Source: Bacteroides sp. 519 (lineage in GTDB: Bacteria > Bacteroidota > Bacteroidia > Bacteroidales > Bacteroidaceae). Taken from it: a stretch of DNA of 64,000 bases. Every line of letters begins with the position of its first letter. Positions within the stretch are counted from its first letter, which is position 1. The translations under genes were made by a program, and so were the position numbers. Location: the NCBI RefSeq assembly GCF_010500955.1, contig NZ_QVMJ01000008.1, positions 1 to 64,000 on the forward strand, read 5' to 3'. Positions 27,409 through 36,691 of this stretch are shown one piece after another. The notes beneath the pieces were generated by a model. The model was given only the letters and a program-made list of their open reading frames with translations, ran no database searches and was not told the origin of the DNA.

Positions 27409-29196
27409 ATAGAGCTTCTTTATCAAATCACTTCTTCCGATGCGTTTAAGTTCTGCAATTATTTGTTTCCTTTCTTCGGGTTTGTACCAGAAGAAGAATT
27501 GCCGTTGAGCCAGCTTCTCGCGTTGTGTCTTGGCACTGAAAATGGGTTTCAGTGTATATGGATGAAATCCGGTGTAGAAGGCTTCGGTAGCTATGGTCAT
27601 TGGGGTAGGAGTGAAGTCTTGTACCTGCTCCAGATGAAAATTCAACCTTTTGGTGGTGATTGCAAGTTCGGCCATGTCTTCTTCCTTGCATCCGGGGTGA
27701 CTGCTGATAAAATAAGGTATAAGTTGCTGGCGTAGATTATTCTCTTTGTTGATCTTATCGAATGTTTTTTTGAATGTTTCGAACTGATCGAATGAAGGTT
27801 TACGCATCACATACAACACACTGTCGCTGGTATGCTCTGGGGCAACTTTTAACCGGCCACTAACATGGTTTATTATTAACTCTCTGGTATACTCATTGGA
27901 TGCCCGGTTAATAGCAGAATCTTTACTGTCGTGCAGCATTAAATCGTATCGAACGCCACTTCCAATAAAACTCTTTTTGATGCCTGGAATAGCATCGACC
28001 GACCGGTATATATCGAGTAACGGACGGTGATCGGTATTCAGATTCGGACATATTTTAGGATGGATACACGACGGACGTTTGCAACGTTTGCACATATTTC
28101 CGTCTTTACCTTCCATCTTATACATATTTGCTGAAGGGCCACCGAGGTCGCTTAAATATCCTTTGAAGTCAGGCAATTCCATAACTTTCTTCACTTCTCG
28201 CAAAATGCTTTCTTTGCTACGGCTGGCAATAAACTTTCCTTGATGTGCTGATATTGTACAGAAAGCACATCCGCCAAAACATCCTCGATGCAGATTGATG
28301 GAGAATTTAATCATATCATAAGCTGGGATGCGTTTGTTCTTGTATTTGGGATGTGGTAGCCGGGTATAAGGCAAATCGTGCGAGCGATCTATTTCTTGTT
28401 GCGACATCGGAGGATAAGGTGGGTTAACAACAACCCATTCATTCCCTACCTGTTGAAGAATGCGTGAAGCAGCATATTTATTGCTTTCTTCTTCGATATA
28501 CCGAAAATTAGCAGCCTGTTTCTTTTTATCTTTCAAGCAGTCTTCGTGCGATGAAAGCAATATATCGGTTTCCTGTTTTTCTATTTGCTTGGTTAGGTAT
28601 ACCGTTTGAGGTATATCTGTAGGGATTGACTTATCTTGTTGTAGCCTTTTTGCCAGTTCAATAATTGGTTTTTCGCCCATCCCATATATTAATATATCCG
28701 CACTGCTATCACACAGTATGCTCTTCCTTAATTTGTCTTGCCAATAATCGTAATGGGTAAGCCGGCGGAGGGATGCTTCTATACTTCCCAGTACCACAGG
28801 CACATCCGGATATATTTCTTTAAGAATCTTTGAGTAAACGATGGTTGGATATTCAGGTCGCATGTCGGGCCGACCATCGGGTGTGTAAGCATCTTCGCTG
28901 CGTAAACGTTTGTTGGCAGTGTATTTGTTAACCATGCTATCCATGCATCCGGCACTGATGCCGAAGAATAAGCGTGGCTTACCAAGCTTCTTGAAATCGC
29001 GTAGGTCGTCGCGCCAGTTAGGTTGAGGAATGATTGCAACCCTTAACCCTTCTGCCTCAAGAATACGTCCGATAACTGCTGCACCGAAAGAAGGATGATC
29101 TACATAAGCATCTCCGCTAAATATAATGATGTCCAGTTCATCCCATCCTCGTAGTTCAACTTCTTTTTTTGTAGTGGGTAACCAATTTGTTTTCAT
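27406..29196 (-). CDS. YgiQ family radical SAM protein
   Basis: The 596-residue protein has the YgiQ N-terminal domain (IIIFSGDAYVDHPSFG), the radical-SAM cluster motif in GCFGGCAFCTISAHQG (CxxxCxxC), a second Cys-rich segment (CKRCKRPSCIHPKICPN) and a C-terminal domain with FIPTP-like FTPTPMT. The reaction is unknown. The ATG at 29196 was chosen because the frame's longer extension is non-conserved and because this start overlaps the DUF456 stop as TAATG, implying translational coupling. Confidence 0.93.
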   Translation of the reverse strand: MKTNWLPTTKKEVELRGWDELDIIIFSGDAYVDHPSFGAAVIGRILEAEGLRVAIIPQPNWRDDLRDFKKLGKPRLFFGISAGCMDSMVNKYTANKRLRSEDAYTPDGRPDMRPEYPTIVYSKILKEIYPDVPVVLGSIEASLRRLTHYDYWQDKLRKSILCDSSADILIYGMGEKPIIELAKRLQQDKSIPTDIPQTVYLTKQIEKQETDILLSSHEDCLKDKKKQAANFRYIEEESNKYAASRILQQVGNEWVVVNPPYPPMSQQEIDRSHDLPYTRLPHPKYKNKRIPAYDMIKFSINLHRGCFGGCAFCTISAHQGKFIASRSKESILREVKKVMELPDFKGYLSDLGGPSANMYKMEGKDGNMCKRCKRPSCIHPKICPNLNTDHRPLLDIYRSVDAIPGIKKSFIGSGVRYDLMLHDSKDSAINRASNEYTRELIINHVSGRLKVAPEHTSDSVLYVMRKPSFDQFETFKKTFDKINKENNLRQQLIPYFISSHPGCKEEDMAELAITTKRLNFHLEQVQDFTPTPMTIATEAFYTGFHPYTLKPIFSAKTQREKLAQRQFFFWYKPEERKQIIAELKRIGRSDLIKKLY

Positions 29197-29672
29197 TAAA
29201 TAAGTTCTCGAATAAAAACATAGATAAAGTATCCACAGATCATGAACTTCATGATTGTGCCGAGCATAAATCCGATAAAGGAACCCAATCCGGCACGTAT
29301 GGCCTGCTGTGTTTCTTTTCCTCCAAGTAGTTCTCCTATAACAGCACCTGCAAACGGACCGATAATAATTCCCCAAGGCGGAAATAGTATTACTCCGAGT
29401 AACGTTCCGGCAAGGCATCCCCATATTCCCCATTTGGTACCGCCAAACTTTTTGGTTCCCAGCATGGGAATAAAATTATCGGCTACTTGTATAACAATAA
29501 CAAGAATAAGCCAAATAATTAATTGTGTTGTTGTAAACTGAACTTTATCGGTAAAATGCAACAAAACCATTCCTATATAAGCAAGTGGAGGTCCGGGAAG
29601 AATGGGTAAAAGACATCCGGCTAATCCTGCCAGTAGGCAGATAGCACCAAGAATAATTAATACTATGTCCAT
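29196..29672 (-). CDS. DUF456 domain membrane protein
   Basis: A 158-residue membrane protein with about four hydrophobic segments, many glycines (GPFAGAVIGELLGGKE, LAGCLAGTLLG-like) and the family pattern LPILPGPPLAYIG near residue 25. Function is unknown for DUF456; the glycine-zipper segments suggest tight helix packing. The stop overlaps the YgiQ start by one base (TAATG). It follows the TusA-like gene by 23 bp in the same operon. Confidence 0.9.
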   Translation of the reverse strand: MDIVLIILGAICLLAGLAGCLLPILPGPPLAYIGMVLLHFTDKVQFTTTQLIIWLILVIVIQVADNFIPMLGTKKFGGTKWGIWGCLAGTLLGVILFPPWGIIIGPFAGAVIGELLGGKETQQAIRAGLGSFIGFMLGTIMKFMICGYFIYVFIRELI

Positions 29673-29695
29673 GATTTTTTAACTAATATCCGGCG

Positions 29696-29911
29696 TTAAA
29701 GCGTGAATTGTAGAATAAGCTGATTGATGTCGTATATCTCGCGGAAACCGGTTCCCCGTTCCGAAAGAAATTCTTTAAGGTCCTGAAATGCTTGCTCATT
29801 GTCCATAACAATCTGAACCTTATCTCCTTTTTTACCTTCATATATTGCTTTCAATGCAGGTATTAGGGGGCTGTATTTAGTAACAATGGTGGTATCGATT
29901 ATTGTATCCAT
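29696..29911 (-). CDS. Small TusA-like fold protein without catalytic cysteine
   Basis: The 71-residue protein ends with the TusA/SirA-like pattern of a beta strand, helix and turn (KGDKVQIVMDNEQAFQDLK, then ERGTGFREIYD). In TusA the N-terminal CPxP holds the sulfur-carrying Cys; here the matching segment reads SPLIP, so no persulfide carrier chemistry is expected. Fold assignment is by pattern and is tentative. The start codon overlaps the upstream gene's last 13 bp, so it is translationally coupled. Confidence 0.55.
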   Translation of the reverse strand: MDTIIDTTIVTKYSPLIPALKAIYEGKKGDKVQIVMDNEQAFQDLKEFLSERGTGFREIYDINQLILQFTL

Positions 29912-30195
29912 TGTAGATATAATTGTATGAGTTGTTGCAGTCCGAACGCTTTCATATTATTGTGATAAATCACATCAATGCAGAGGTCGAGAAGATCTTT
30001 ACTATCTTCTTCCTGAGCAGCAATCAGGGAGCGAATGTTTAATCTGAGTTTTTCGAGTACCTGCTCATCTACTATTCCATTGCTATCTATCAGGCGCTGA
30101 AATAATGAATATTTTTCAATTGTTTGCAAATTCTCTTCCGAAACGGTGATTGTACGCGTTCCTGATGCGTTGGCTTGTATAGTATATGTATCCAT
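29899..30195 (-). CDS. Small conserved-looking protein of unknown function
   Basis: The 98-residue protein is mostly helical by composition (ENLQTIEKYSLFQRLIDSNG, then repeated Leu-rich helices). I do not recognise a family. The frame is open to 30477, but that part is antisense to the end of the EEP nuclease gene; the ATG at 30195 follows the nuclease stop by 53 bp and is the sensible start. It is first in the run 98-aa protein, TusA-like, DUF456, YgiQ, with overlapping or near-touching genes throughout. Confidence 0.7.
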   Translation of the reverse strand: MDTYTIQANASGTRTITVSEENLQTIEKYSLFQRLIDSNGIVDEQVLEKLRLNIRSLIAAQEEDSKDLLDLCIDVIYHNNMKAFGLQQLIQLYLQWIQ

Positions 30196-30248
30196 GTTTT
30201 GAGTTTTAGATACAAATATAGCATTTAATTTATTTATACTACAATTTA

Positions 30249-31268
30249 TTAATAATACTTCAATAGCAAATCTACATATACAGGAAGATGATCGCTGTAT
30301 CCTCCTTCGTATTTCATTCCATGATAGGTTCGGAAAGGACGTTGACCACCGTATTTTTCGTCTGGTGTTAACAGGAATGGGAGGGTAGCAATGTGCGAAT
30401 GCTCCCGATTGGTGTATAATGCTCCCGATGTGTCGAGAAGTAAGCCCGAAACAATGATATGATCCAGTAATCCCCATTCTCCCTGATACTTATGGCTTCC
30501 GTAGTTTGAGCTTTTTGACTTATCTGCCAATAAATGATATAATTGATTGTTTTCGCAACTCTCTTTTTGAGGGATACGGGCATTTAATATCTGTGAAATG
30601 GATTTGTTTTTAGGATAGTCGTTCAAATCTCCCATTATAATAATTCTGGGAGCACGGCGAATAATAAAAAGGCTATCAACCGTTTTGCGCATTGTCTTTG
30701 CTGCTTTGATTCGATAGGGTTCGGATGCTTTTTGCCCTTGCGAGCGTGAGGGGAAGTGTGCAACGATGATGTCGAGGGTATCTAATGTTTGAACAATACC
30801 TGTTACATGGAGTAAATCCCGGGTAGCACGATCAACCAGATCTATTTTGATAGATTGATATCCCAGAAGTTTAAACTGATCCCGTTGATAAAGTAAGGCA
30901 ACATCAATACCGCGTGCATCGGGCGAATCGGTCATTACATAACGGTATCCGTGTTCCTTCAATGGAGAATATTTAGTTAGGTCTTGTAATACACGATCGT
31001 TTTCAACCTCGCACAAACCAACGATTGATGGTGGGGACCATTCGCCTACGGCAGTAATAACCCGGGAAATGTTGGTTAGTTTCTTTTTATATCTTCCATA
31101 ATGCCAGGCGCGGATAGATTGAGGGAGGAATTCTTCGTCTTGTTTAACAGAGTCTTTTTCTGTGTCGAAAAGATTCTCTACATTATAAAACATGATGCGG
31201 AGTAGATTCTCTTGTGCATAGCAGAAGGGGAAGAATGTTAGCAAAATCAATAATAAAATGATTCGCAT
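30249..31268 (-). CDS. Endonuclease/exonuclease/phosphatase (EEP) family protein, secreted
   Basis: The 339-residue protein has a signal peptide (MRIILLLILLTFFPFCYA) and an EEP domain. Visible motifs: MFYNVENLFD, VGLCEVENDRVLQDL (metal Glu), VAHFPSR (His), IIMGDLNDYP (GDxN) and the C-terminal GGYSDHLPVYVDL (SDH). These make an intact Mg-dependent phosphodiesterase site. Substrate is unknown: extracellular nuclease or phosphatase are both possible. Confidence 0.92.
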   Translation of the reverse strand: MRIILLLILLTFFPFCYAQENLLRIMFYNVENLFDTEKDSVKQDEEFLPQSIRAWHYGRYKKKLTNISRVITAVGEWSPPSIVGLCEVENDRVLQDLTKYSPLKEHGYRYVMTDSPDARGIDVALLYQRDQFKLLGYQSIKIDLVDRATRDLLHVTGIVQTLDTLDIIVAHFPSRSQGQKASEPYRIKAAKTMRKTVDSLFIIRRAPRIIIMGDLNDYPKNKSISQILNARIPQKESCENNQLYHLLADKSKSSNYGSHKYQGEWGLLDHIIVSGLLLDTSGALYTNREHSHIATLPFLLTPDEKYGGQRPFRTYHGMKYEGGYSDHLPVYVDLLLKYY

Positions 31269-31284
31269 GATGTATCTGTTATTG

Positions 31285-31361
31285 AAACGCAGATTAGCGC
31301 AGATTAACGCAGATTTATATTGGATTTAATAATCTGCGTTAATCTGCGCTAATCTGCGTTT
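31285..31361. repeat. Iterated-word inverted repeat, AACGCAGATT family, perfect 31-bp arms
   Basis: The arms 31285-31315 and 31331-31361 are perfect complements. Each holds three CGCAGATTA-type words. It lies between the pepD stop (31367) and the nuclease start (31268). The same words form the element at 60394-60481. Confidence 0.95.
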
Positions 31362-31366
31362 TAAAG

Positions 31367-32827
31367 TTATTTCTTTTCCGGTATATTCACCAGTATATCA
31401 AGTAAATGACGCCAGTATTTATCAACCGTTGGTATTTCCAGGCGTTCATCGGGCGAATGTACATCTCTTAGTGTAGGGCCGAACGAAATCATGTCCAGAT
31501 GCGGATATTTATCCAAGAAGAGTCCGCATTCCAGTCCGGCATGTATAGCCTTAACCTGAGCATCTACACCAAATAATCTTTTGTATGATTCTTCTGCCAC
31601 TTTTAGTATTTCCGAATTCGGATTGGGTTTCCATCCGGGGTATCCGTGTCCGTACGATACTTTAGCACCACCCAGCTCAAGCGCAGCACGTACAGTATTT
31701 GCCATATCATCGCGCGAAGAAAGAATAGAACTGCGTTGGCTTGTTTCTATTTTGATAATATGATCTTCCTTCATTTTTACCGATGCAAGGTTAGTCGAAG
31801 TCTCTACCAGTCCGGGCATATCATTACTCATTGCATAAACTCCGTGATGTAATGCATACAATGTTTTAAGAAGACGCTTGGTGGTGTCTTTATCAATAGC
31901 CGTTTTATAATCCTGTTCAGATTCGAGTGTGAGTTTTAAATCAGGTTCAATACTACCTAATTCATTTTCTATATCAGCAATGAATATATTCAAATCTACC
32001 CGAACAGATTCTTTATCATTATAAGGAACAGCACATATTGCATAAGCTTCACGAGGGATAGCATTGCGTAGGTTACCACCGTTTATTTCGCAAAGGTACA
32101 TATCGTATTTGGCAGCGATCAAACTTAAGTAACGGTTTAGAATTTTGTTTGCGTTTCCGCGCCCCAAGTGAATATCACCTCCTGAGTGTCCACCCTTTAA
32201 ACCCAAAACACCTACTTTAAACCCGAAATAACCGTTGGGTACTGCAACCTCTTCGTAATGGAATTCGCCAACAGAGTCCATACCACCGGCACAACCAATA
32301 AATATTTCACCTTCATCTTCCGAGTCCAGATTCAATAAAATCTCACCAGTCATAAAACCTTCTTTCAGCGCAAAAGCTCCAGTCAGTCCGGTTTCTTCGT
32401 CTATCGTAAAAAGGCATTCAATGGGGCCATGTTCAATATCGGTGGCAGCAAGAATGGCCAGTTCGGTTGCAACACCAATTCCATTATCGGCTCCAAGAGT
32501 GGTTCCATTGGCTTTCATCCATTCGCCATCAATTACAATCTCAATAGGATCGGTATTAAAATCGTGAACAATATCACTGTTCTTTTCGCATACCATATCT
32601 ACGTGCGATTGCAGGATTACAGTTTTCAGGTTCTCTTTTCCAAGTGTTGCCGGTTTCTTAATCAACACATTTCCAACTTCATCAACTTTAGTTTCCAGAT
32701 TGTGTTTTGCACCAAATTCTTTTAGGTAGGCTATTATCTTTTCTTCTTTTTTAGAAGGGCGAGGTACTTTTGATATTTCTTCAAAGTAATGAAATACACT
32801 TGCGGACTTTAATTCTACTTTTTCCAT
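31367..32827 (-). CDS. pepD: Aminoacyl-histidine dipeptidase, M20 family (PepD-type)
   Basis: The 486-residue M20 peptidase has the metal-binding QSHVDMVCEKN, GADNGIGVA and FTIDEETGLTGA (catalytic Glu pair) motifs, the lid domain, and the late His in HAGLECGLF. Length and motifs match PepD, a cytosolic dipeptidase cleaving Xaa-His and other dipeptides. It is divergent from the small membrane protein/OmpH-like pair. Confidence 0.96.
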   Translation of the reverse strand: MEKVELKSASVFHYFEEISKVPRPSKKEEKIIAYLKEFGAKHNLETKVDEVGNVLIKKPATLGKENLKTVILQSHVDMVCEKNSDIVHDFNTDPIEIVIDGEWMKANGTTLGADNGIGVATELAILAATDIEHGPIECLFTIDEETGLTGAFALKEGFMTGEILLNLDSEDEGEIFIGCAGGMDSVGEFHYEEVAVPNGYFGFKVGVLGLKGGHSGGDIHLGRGNANKILNRYLSLIAAKYDMYLCEINGGNLRNAIPREAYAICAVPYNDKESVRVDLNIFIADIENELGSIEPDLKLTLESEQDYKTAIDKDTTKRLLKTLYALHHGVYAMSNDMPGLVETSTNLASVKMKEDHIIKIETSQRSSILSSRDDMANTVRAALELGGAKVSYGHGYPGWKPNPNSEILKVAEESYKRLFGVDAQVKAIHAGLECGLFLDKYPHLDMISFGPTLRDVHSPDERLEIPTVDKYWRHLLDILVNIPEKK

Positions 32828-32956
32828 ATTGTTTAAACGCTTAATTCTTGCTCCTTTAGAAGCATCATATACTAAATATTATTAATTTAATTCACTCTTT
32901 GTTATCGCATTTCTTTTTTTTATGCTAAAAAAGAATGCCGAGTCCATACAAAAGTC

Positions 32957-32964
32957 TATATTTG
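32957..32964 (+). promoter_or_regulatory. -7 promoter box of the small membrane protein/OmpH-like pair
   Basis: TATATTTG lies 20 bp upstream of the ATG at 32985 and rules out the more upstream start at 32922. Confidence 0.65.
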
Positions 32965-32984
32965 CATCCACAAAATTAATAGAA

Positions 32985-33173
32985 ATGCTTTATACCATAT
33001 TAATTACTTTGTTAATAGTTGCAATTTGTCTTGTATTGCTTGGAGTGAAAATACTTTTTGTAAAAGGAGGTAAGTTTCCTAACACCCATATTAGTGGCAG
33101 TAAGGCTATGAGAGACAGGGGTATTACCTGCGTACAATCGCAAGATCGTGAAGCTCAAAAGAAACATTATTAA
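32985..33173 (+). CDS. Small single-span membrane protein
   Basis: The 62-residue protein begins with one transmembrane helix (MLYTILITLLIVAICLVLLG) followed by a soluble tail (KGGKFPNTHISGSKAMRDRG) and a C-terminal QDREAQKKHY. I recognise it only as a type common in Bacteroidales next to envelope genes; function unknown. It is followed after 23 bp by the OmpH-like gene. Confidence 0.75.
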   Translation: MLYTILITLLIVAICLVLLGVKILFVKGGKFPNTHISGSKAMRDRGITCVQSQDREAQKKHY

Positions 33174-33196
33174 AAACTATCCATATTTAATTTATT

Positions 33197-33805
33197 ATGA
33201 AGAGAAAAAATTACCTCATGAACGGAATTGCGGCAATCGCAACCATTCTGTTGTTTGCGCAATGTTCCGGAAATGCCGGCAATACTCCTAACACAACATC
33301 GTCGAACGGAGCTGGAGTATCATCGGATATGAAAATTGCTTTCGTAGAGATAGATACTTTACTTGTTCAATACAACTTCTGGAATGATTTGAACATGGCA
33401 ATGGTGCAAAAAGAAGAAAACGTTCGTGCCACATTGAATCAGGAAGCTCGTAAACTGGAAAAAGAAATGCAGGAGTTTCAACGTAAAGTTGAAAACAATG
33501 CATTTGTGAGTCGTGAAAGGTATGAGCAAGAACAAGCACGTATCATTAAAAAACAACAGGATTTACAAAATCTTCAAAATCGTTTAAGTGAGGAATTAGC
33601 TACTGAAAACCAGAAAAACAATTTGATGTTGCGTGATTCAATAAATTCATTCATGAAAGAATATATTAAAGATCATCCATATAACATGATTATCAGTAAT
33701 ACAGGATTTGATAATTTGTTGTATGCTGATCCTAAACATAATATTACTCAGGAAATTGTAGAAGGGTTGAATAAGAAGTACGGTCCTTCAACTGCAAATA
33801 AGTAG
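33197..33805 (+). CDS. OmpH/Skp-like periplasmic chaperone lipoprotein
   Basis: The 202-residue protein has a lipobox (TILLFAQC) at about residue 23, a beta strand (IAFVEIDTLLVQYNFW), a long charged helical hairpin (about 70-145, Glu/Lys/Gln-rich, EARKLEKEMQEFQRKVENN) and the closing strand PYNMIISNTG. This is the Skp/OmpH layout. Skp chaperones outer-membrane proteins across the periplasm; a lipid anchor is usual for Bacteroidetes homologues. Confidence 0.88.
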   Translation: MKRKNYLMNGIAAIATILLFAQCSGNAGNTPNTTSSNGAGVSSDMKIAFVEIDTLLVQYNFWNDLNMAMVQKEENVRATLNQEARKLEKEMQEFQRKVENNAFVSRERYEQEQARIIKKQQDLQNLQNRLSEELATENQKNNLMLRDSINSFMKEYIKDHPYNMIISNTGFDNLLYADPKHNITQEIVEGLNKKYGPSTANK

Positions 33806-33838
33806 AATTATTCTTGAAAGAAATATTTTAGAAAATAT

Positions 33839-33877
33839 CCGGGTGGTAAGTCATTGATTTATCACCCGGTTTCTGTT
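33839..33877 (+). terminator. Intrinsic terminator after the OmpH-like gene
   Basis: The stem CCGGGTGGTAA/TTATCACCCGG (one G-T) is followed by a T-rich tract. Confidence 0.85.
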
Positions 33878-33912
33878 TAATGTCCCTTCAACAATAAGGT
33901 ACTTTTCTGTAG

Positions 33913-34079
33913 AATAGTCCAAACTCTTCGGCCAAATAGTCCAGAGTTTCCTGCGGAATAATCCAGATTTGTCGGCAAGCTATATAGAAGAGCGGTTTCG
34001 GTCTATATAGAACAAGAGGCCGAAGCTATATAGACCGAAGGGTCGGAGCTATATAGCTTCGACCTCTTGATCTATATAG
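33913..34079. repeat. Phased array 2: AATAGTCC and CTATATAG words at 22-23 bp spacing
   Basis: Three AATAGTCC/AATAATCC words start at 33913, 33935 and 33957 (22-bp steps). CTATATAG then starts at 33980, 34003, 34026, 34049 and 34072 (exact 23-bp steps). The two types join in phase. The spacer after 34003 is almost the reverse complement of the spacer after 34049 (13 of 15), so some units are inverted. Sits between convergent genes. Confidence 0.95.
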
Positions 34080-34103
34080 AAAAATATTTTACTTGTAATG
34101 GAA

Positions 34104-36104
34104 TTAGTTATGTAGTATTAAAGCAGATTGTGGAGCAACATAAGCTTCCTTGCCATACTGAAATCCATTTCCTTTCTCATTAATCTGCCCATTGTTGCAT
34201 ACAGTAGTATATTGGCCTGCGGGTACAATTTGTTTAATAGGCATTTTATTGGCATTAAAGATAACAATAATGTCTTTCCACAAGTCGCCATTAGCATGGT
34301 CTTTTAAATGAAATGCCACTATGTTGTCCTGCAAAGTTGGAAGAAATTCCAGATGCTTGCGAATCAAATCGGCATCACCCATACGGAAGGCCGGATGATT
34401 TTTGCGTAACTGAATCAAGGCTTTGTAAAATTGATAGGTATCATTGTTTTGAATTTTTCTGTTCCAATCTATTGCATTGATATCATCAGGGCTTTTGTAA
34501 CTGTTATGTACACCTTTTTTGTCGCGCATAACTTCTTCACCAGCATAAATAAATGGTATTCCCTGCGAAGTGAAAACGGCTGTTTGTGCCAGCTTATTCA
34601 ACCGGATAAGTTCATCGGGCCTTATATTAGGGATGGTAGATTTAAGTCTGTCTACCAAACACATATCATCGTGGCAGGATACATAGCTAATCATTTGTGT
34701 TGGCTGCGTTGCCCATGGAGCATCAGTGTAGTTTACTTTAGAATAATCTATTTGTGGATGTTCAATTGCACCAACCAACCCAAACTTAATGCTCTCTTCG
34801 TTACCCGGATTTCCTGCCAGAAAAGCTCCTTGCTTATCATCGTTGAAAGGTCCTCGCAGCCCATCTCTGAACTCATCCGAGAATGCTGCAATTCCCGGCA
34901 TCCTCTGTATGTGCGCTTTCATCGCCAGCGAGTCGGCAGGATATTGTGGAGCTGTAGCCGACCATCCTTCGCCATAAATAACTATTGACGGATCAATTGC
35001 ATTAACAGCTTTCCGTATTTGGTTCATGGTTTCAATATCGTGAATGCCCATTAGGTCGAAACGGAATCCGTCAATGTGGTACTCTTTAATCCAGTAAAGT
35101 ACAGATTCAATCATGTATTTGCGCATCATAGCCCGTTCGCTTGCGGTTTCGTTTCCACAGGCAGAACCATCGGCATAAGTACCATCCGGATTATGACGAT
35201 AGAAGTATCCGGGAACTGTACGTTCAAAAGGACTGTTGTTTAACGTAAATGTGTGATTATAAACCACATCGAGAATAACTCCTATTCCTTTTGCGTGGAG
35301 TGCCTGAACCATTTTCTTGAATTCCGTGATACGGGAAGCCGGATTGTGTGGATCGATTGAGTATGAACCTTCGGGCACATTATAATTTTGCGGATCGTAT
35401 CCCCAGTTGTAATTGTTTTCAGACAGTGTACGTTCGTCAATCGATGCATAGTCGAAAGAGGGTAGGAGATGAACATGGGTAATTCCCAAGTCTGTTAGGT
35501 GATCTATACCGGTAGCAGTGGTTGTATTTGGTATAACTGTATTTTCTTCTGTTAAGGCAAGATATTTTCCATTGTTATCAATGCCCGAAGCTGCATGAAT
35601 GGAGAAATCGCGGTGATGCATTTCGTAAACAATCATGTCGGCAGGCGATTTTAATGTTGGTCGTTTGTCGTTGTGCCAACCATCGGGATTGGTTTCGTTT
35701 ATATCAATAATTGCACCTCTGTTTCCGTTTACTCCTACTGCCCGGGCGTTAATACCGGGAGTCTCTCCCAACCATGCTCCTTCTATTTTAACATTAAAAG
35801 CATAAAAATATCCTTTCCAATCTTCACCTAGTGTGCCTTTCCAAGTTCCTTCTTCGTCTTTTTTGAGTGTAACACTTGTTTCGGGACTTCCGCCTTCGCC
35901 GGATTTGTAGATAAACACCCTTACATCTTCTGCAATGGGCGACCATAGCATAAATGAAGTAGATTGAGGGGTATAAATCATCTCTAAAAGATCGCCGGAA
36001 CGTACCGGATAATCATCGTACGACTTATAATTCTTGTTGGGTGAGCACCCTGATACAGTTACAGCTGCCAAACCAATAATAGCCAACTTTTTTAATTTCT
36101 TCAT
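34104..36104 (-). CDS. pulA: Type I pullulanase, lipoprotein
   Basis: The 666-residue protein begins with a lipoprotein signal (AAVTVSGC). An N-terminal CBM48-like domain (about 35-130) precedes a GH13 barrel. Barrel motifs: region I DVVYNHTF, region II GFRFDLMGIHD (nucleophile Asp), region III VIYGEGWS (acid Glu) and region IV SCHDDM. These indicate alpha-1,6 debranching of pullulan or glycogen-type chains. The ATG at 36104 begins the signal; an ATG three codons earlier is possible. It is downstream of ruvC with a 20-bp gap. Confidence 0.93.
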   Translation of the reverse strand: MKKLKKLAIIGLAAVTVSGCSPNKNYKSYDDYPVRSGDLLEMIYTPQSTSFMLWSPIAEDVRVFIYKSGEGGSPETSVTLKKDEEGTWKGTLGEDWKGYFYAFNVKIEGAWLGETPGINARAVGVNGNRGAIIDINETNPDGWHNDKRPTLKSPADMIVYEMHHRDFSIHAASGIDNNGKYLALTEENTVIPNTTTATGIDHLTDLGITHVHLLPSFDYASIDERTLSENNYNWGYDPQNYNVPEGSYSIDPHNPASRITEFKKMVQALHAKGIGVILDVVYNHTFTLNNSPFERTVPGYFYRHNPDGTYADGSACGNETASERAMMRKYMIESVLYWIKEYHIDGFRFDLMGIHDIETMNQIRKAVNAIDPSIVIYGEGWSATAPQYPADSLAMKAHIQRMPGIAAFSDEFRDGLRGPFNDDKQGAFLAGNPGNEESIKFGLVGAIEHPQIDYSKVNYTDAPWATQPTQMISYVSCHDDMCLVDRLKSTIPNIRPDELIRLNKLAQTAVFTSQGIPFIYAGEEVMRDKKGVHNSYKSPDDINAIDWNRKIQNNDTYQFYKALIQLRKNHPAFRMGDADLIRKHLEFLPTLQDNIVAFHLKDHANGDLWKDIIVIFNANKMPIKQIVPAGQYTTVCNNGQINEKGNGFQYGKEAYVAPQSALILHN

Positions 36105-36124
36105 TTTATACATATTGTTAATGG

Positions 36125-36691
36125 TTATTTTATCCTGTCGGGATTCTTAGCAACGAAATCTTTCCAGCCACCATATCCTTTTTCTAACGAAGGCCGTCCC
36201 ATTTGTAGATAATGGCAAAAGGCAGCGGCTAGTCCGTCGGTAGCATCCATAAACGTAGGCATATCGGCTTTGGGTATATTGAGCATTCGTTGCAGCATGT
36301 CGGCAACTTGTTCTTTCGAGGCTTGTCCATTACCAGTTATTGCCATTTTAATTTTTAGTGGAGCATATTCGGTAATGGGTATATCCCTGCTTAGTGCGGC
36401 TGCCATTGCAACACCTTGTGCTCTGCCCAGTTTCAACATTGATTGTACATTTTTACCAAAGAATGGGGCTTCAATGGCCAGTTCGTCGGGCAAATAGCTT
36501 TCGATAATACCTGTAACTCTTTCAAATATGCGTCGAAGTTTCAGGTAATGGTTGCCATATTTACGAAGATCAATCACCCCCATTGCTATCATTTCGGGTT
36601 TTGTTCCTATAATCCGTAACACTCCATATCCCATAATTGTTGTACCTGGGTCAATGCCAAGTATTATTTTCTCTTTTACTGGCTGAATCAC
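36125..36691 (-). CDS. ruvC: Crossover junction endodeoxyribonuclease RuvC
   Basis: A 188-residue RNase H-fold resolvase with catalytic acids in [14 protein letters not shown] (Asp), [11 protein letters not shown] (Glu) and [12 protein letters not shown] (two Asp). It cleaves Holliday junctions with RuvAB. The start overlaps the DUF4286 stop as ATGA, so they are coupled. Confidence 0.97.
   Translation of the reverse strand: MIQPVKEKIILGIDPGTTIMGYGVLRIIGTKPEMIAMGVIDLRKYGNHYLKLRRIFERVTGIIESYLPDELAIEAPFFGKNVQSMLKLGRAQGVAMAAALSRDIPITEYAPLKIKMAITGNGQASKEQVADMLQRMLNIPKADMPTFMDATDGLAAAFCHYLQMGRPSLEKGYGGWKDFVAKNPDRIK

Noticed and set aside
29197..29433. N-terminal extension of the YgiQ protein
   Set aside because: It is Cys/Arg-rich, antisense-like and overlaps the DUF456 gene; the ATG at 29196 is coupled to that gene's stop.
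30196..30477. Longer start for the 98-residue protein
   Set aside because: It would run antisense-frame through the end of the EEP nuclease gene.
21928..34079. CTATATAG arrays as CRISPR
   Set aside because: The repeat is only 8 bp with 15-bp spacers, far below CRISPR sizes, and there are no cas genes.
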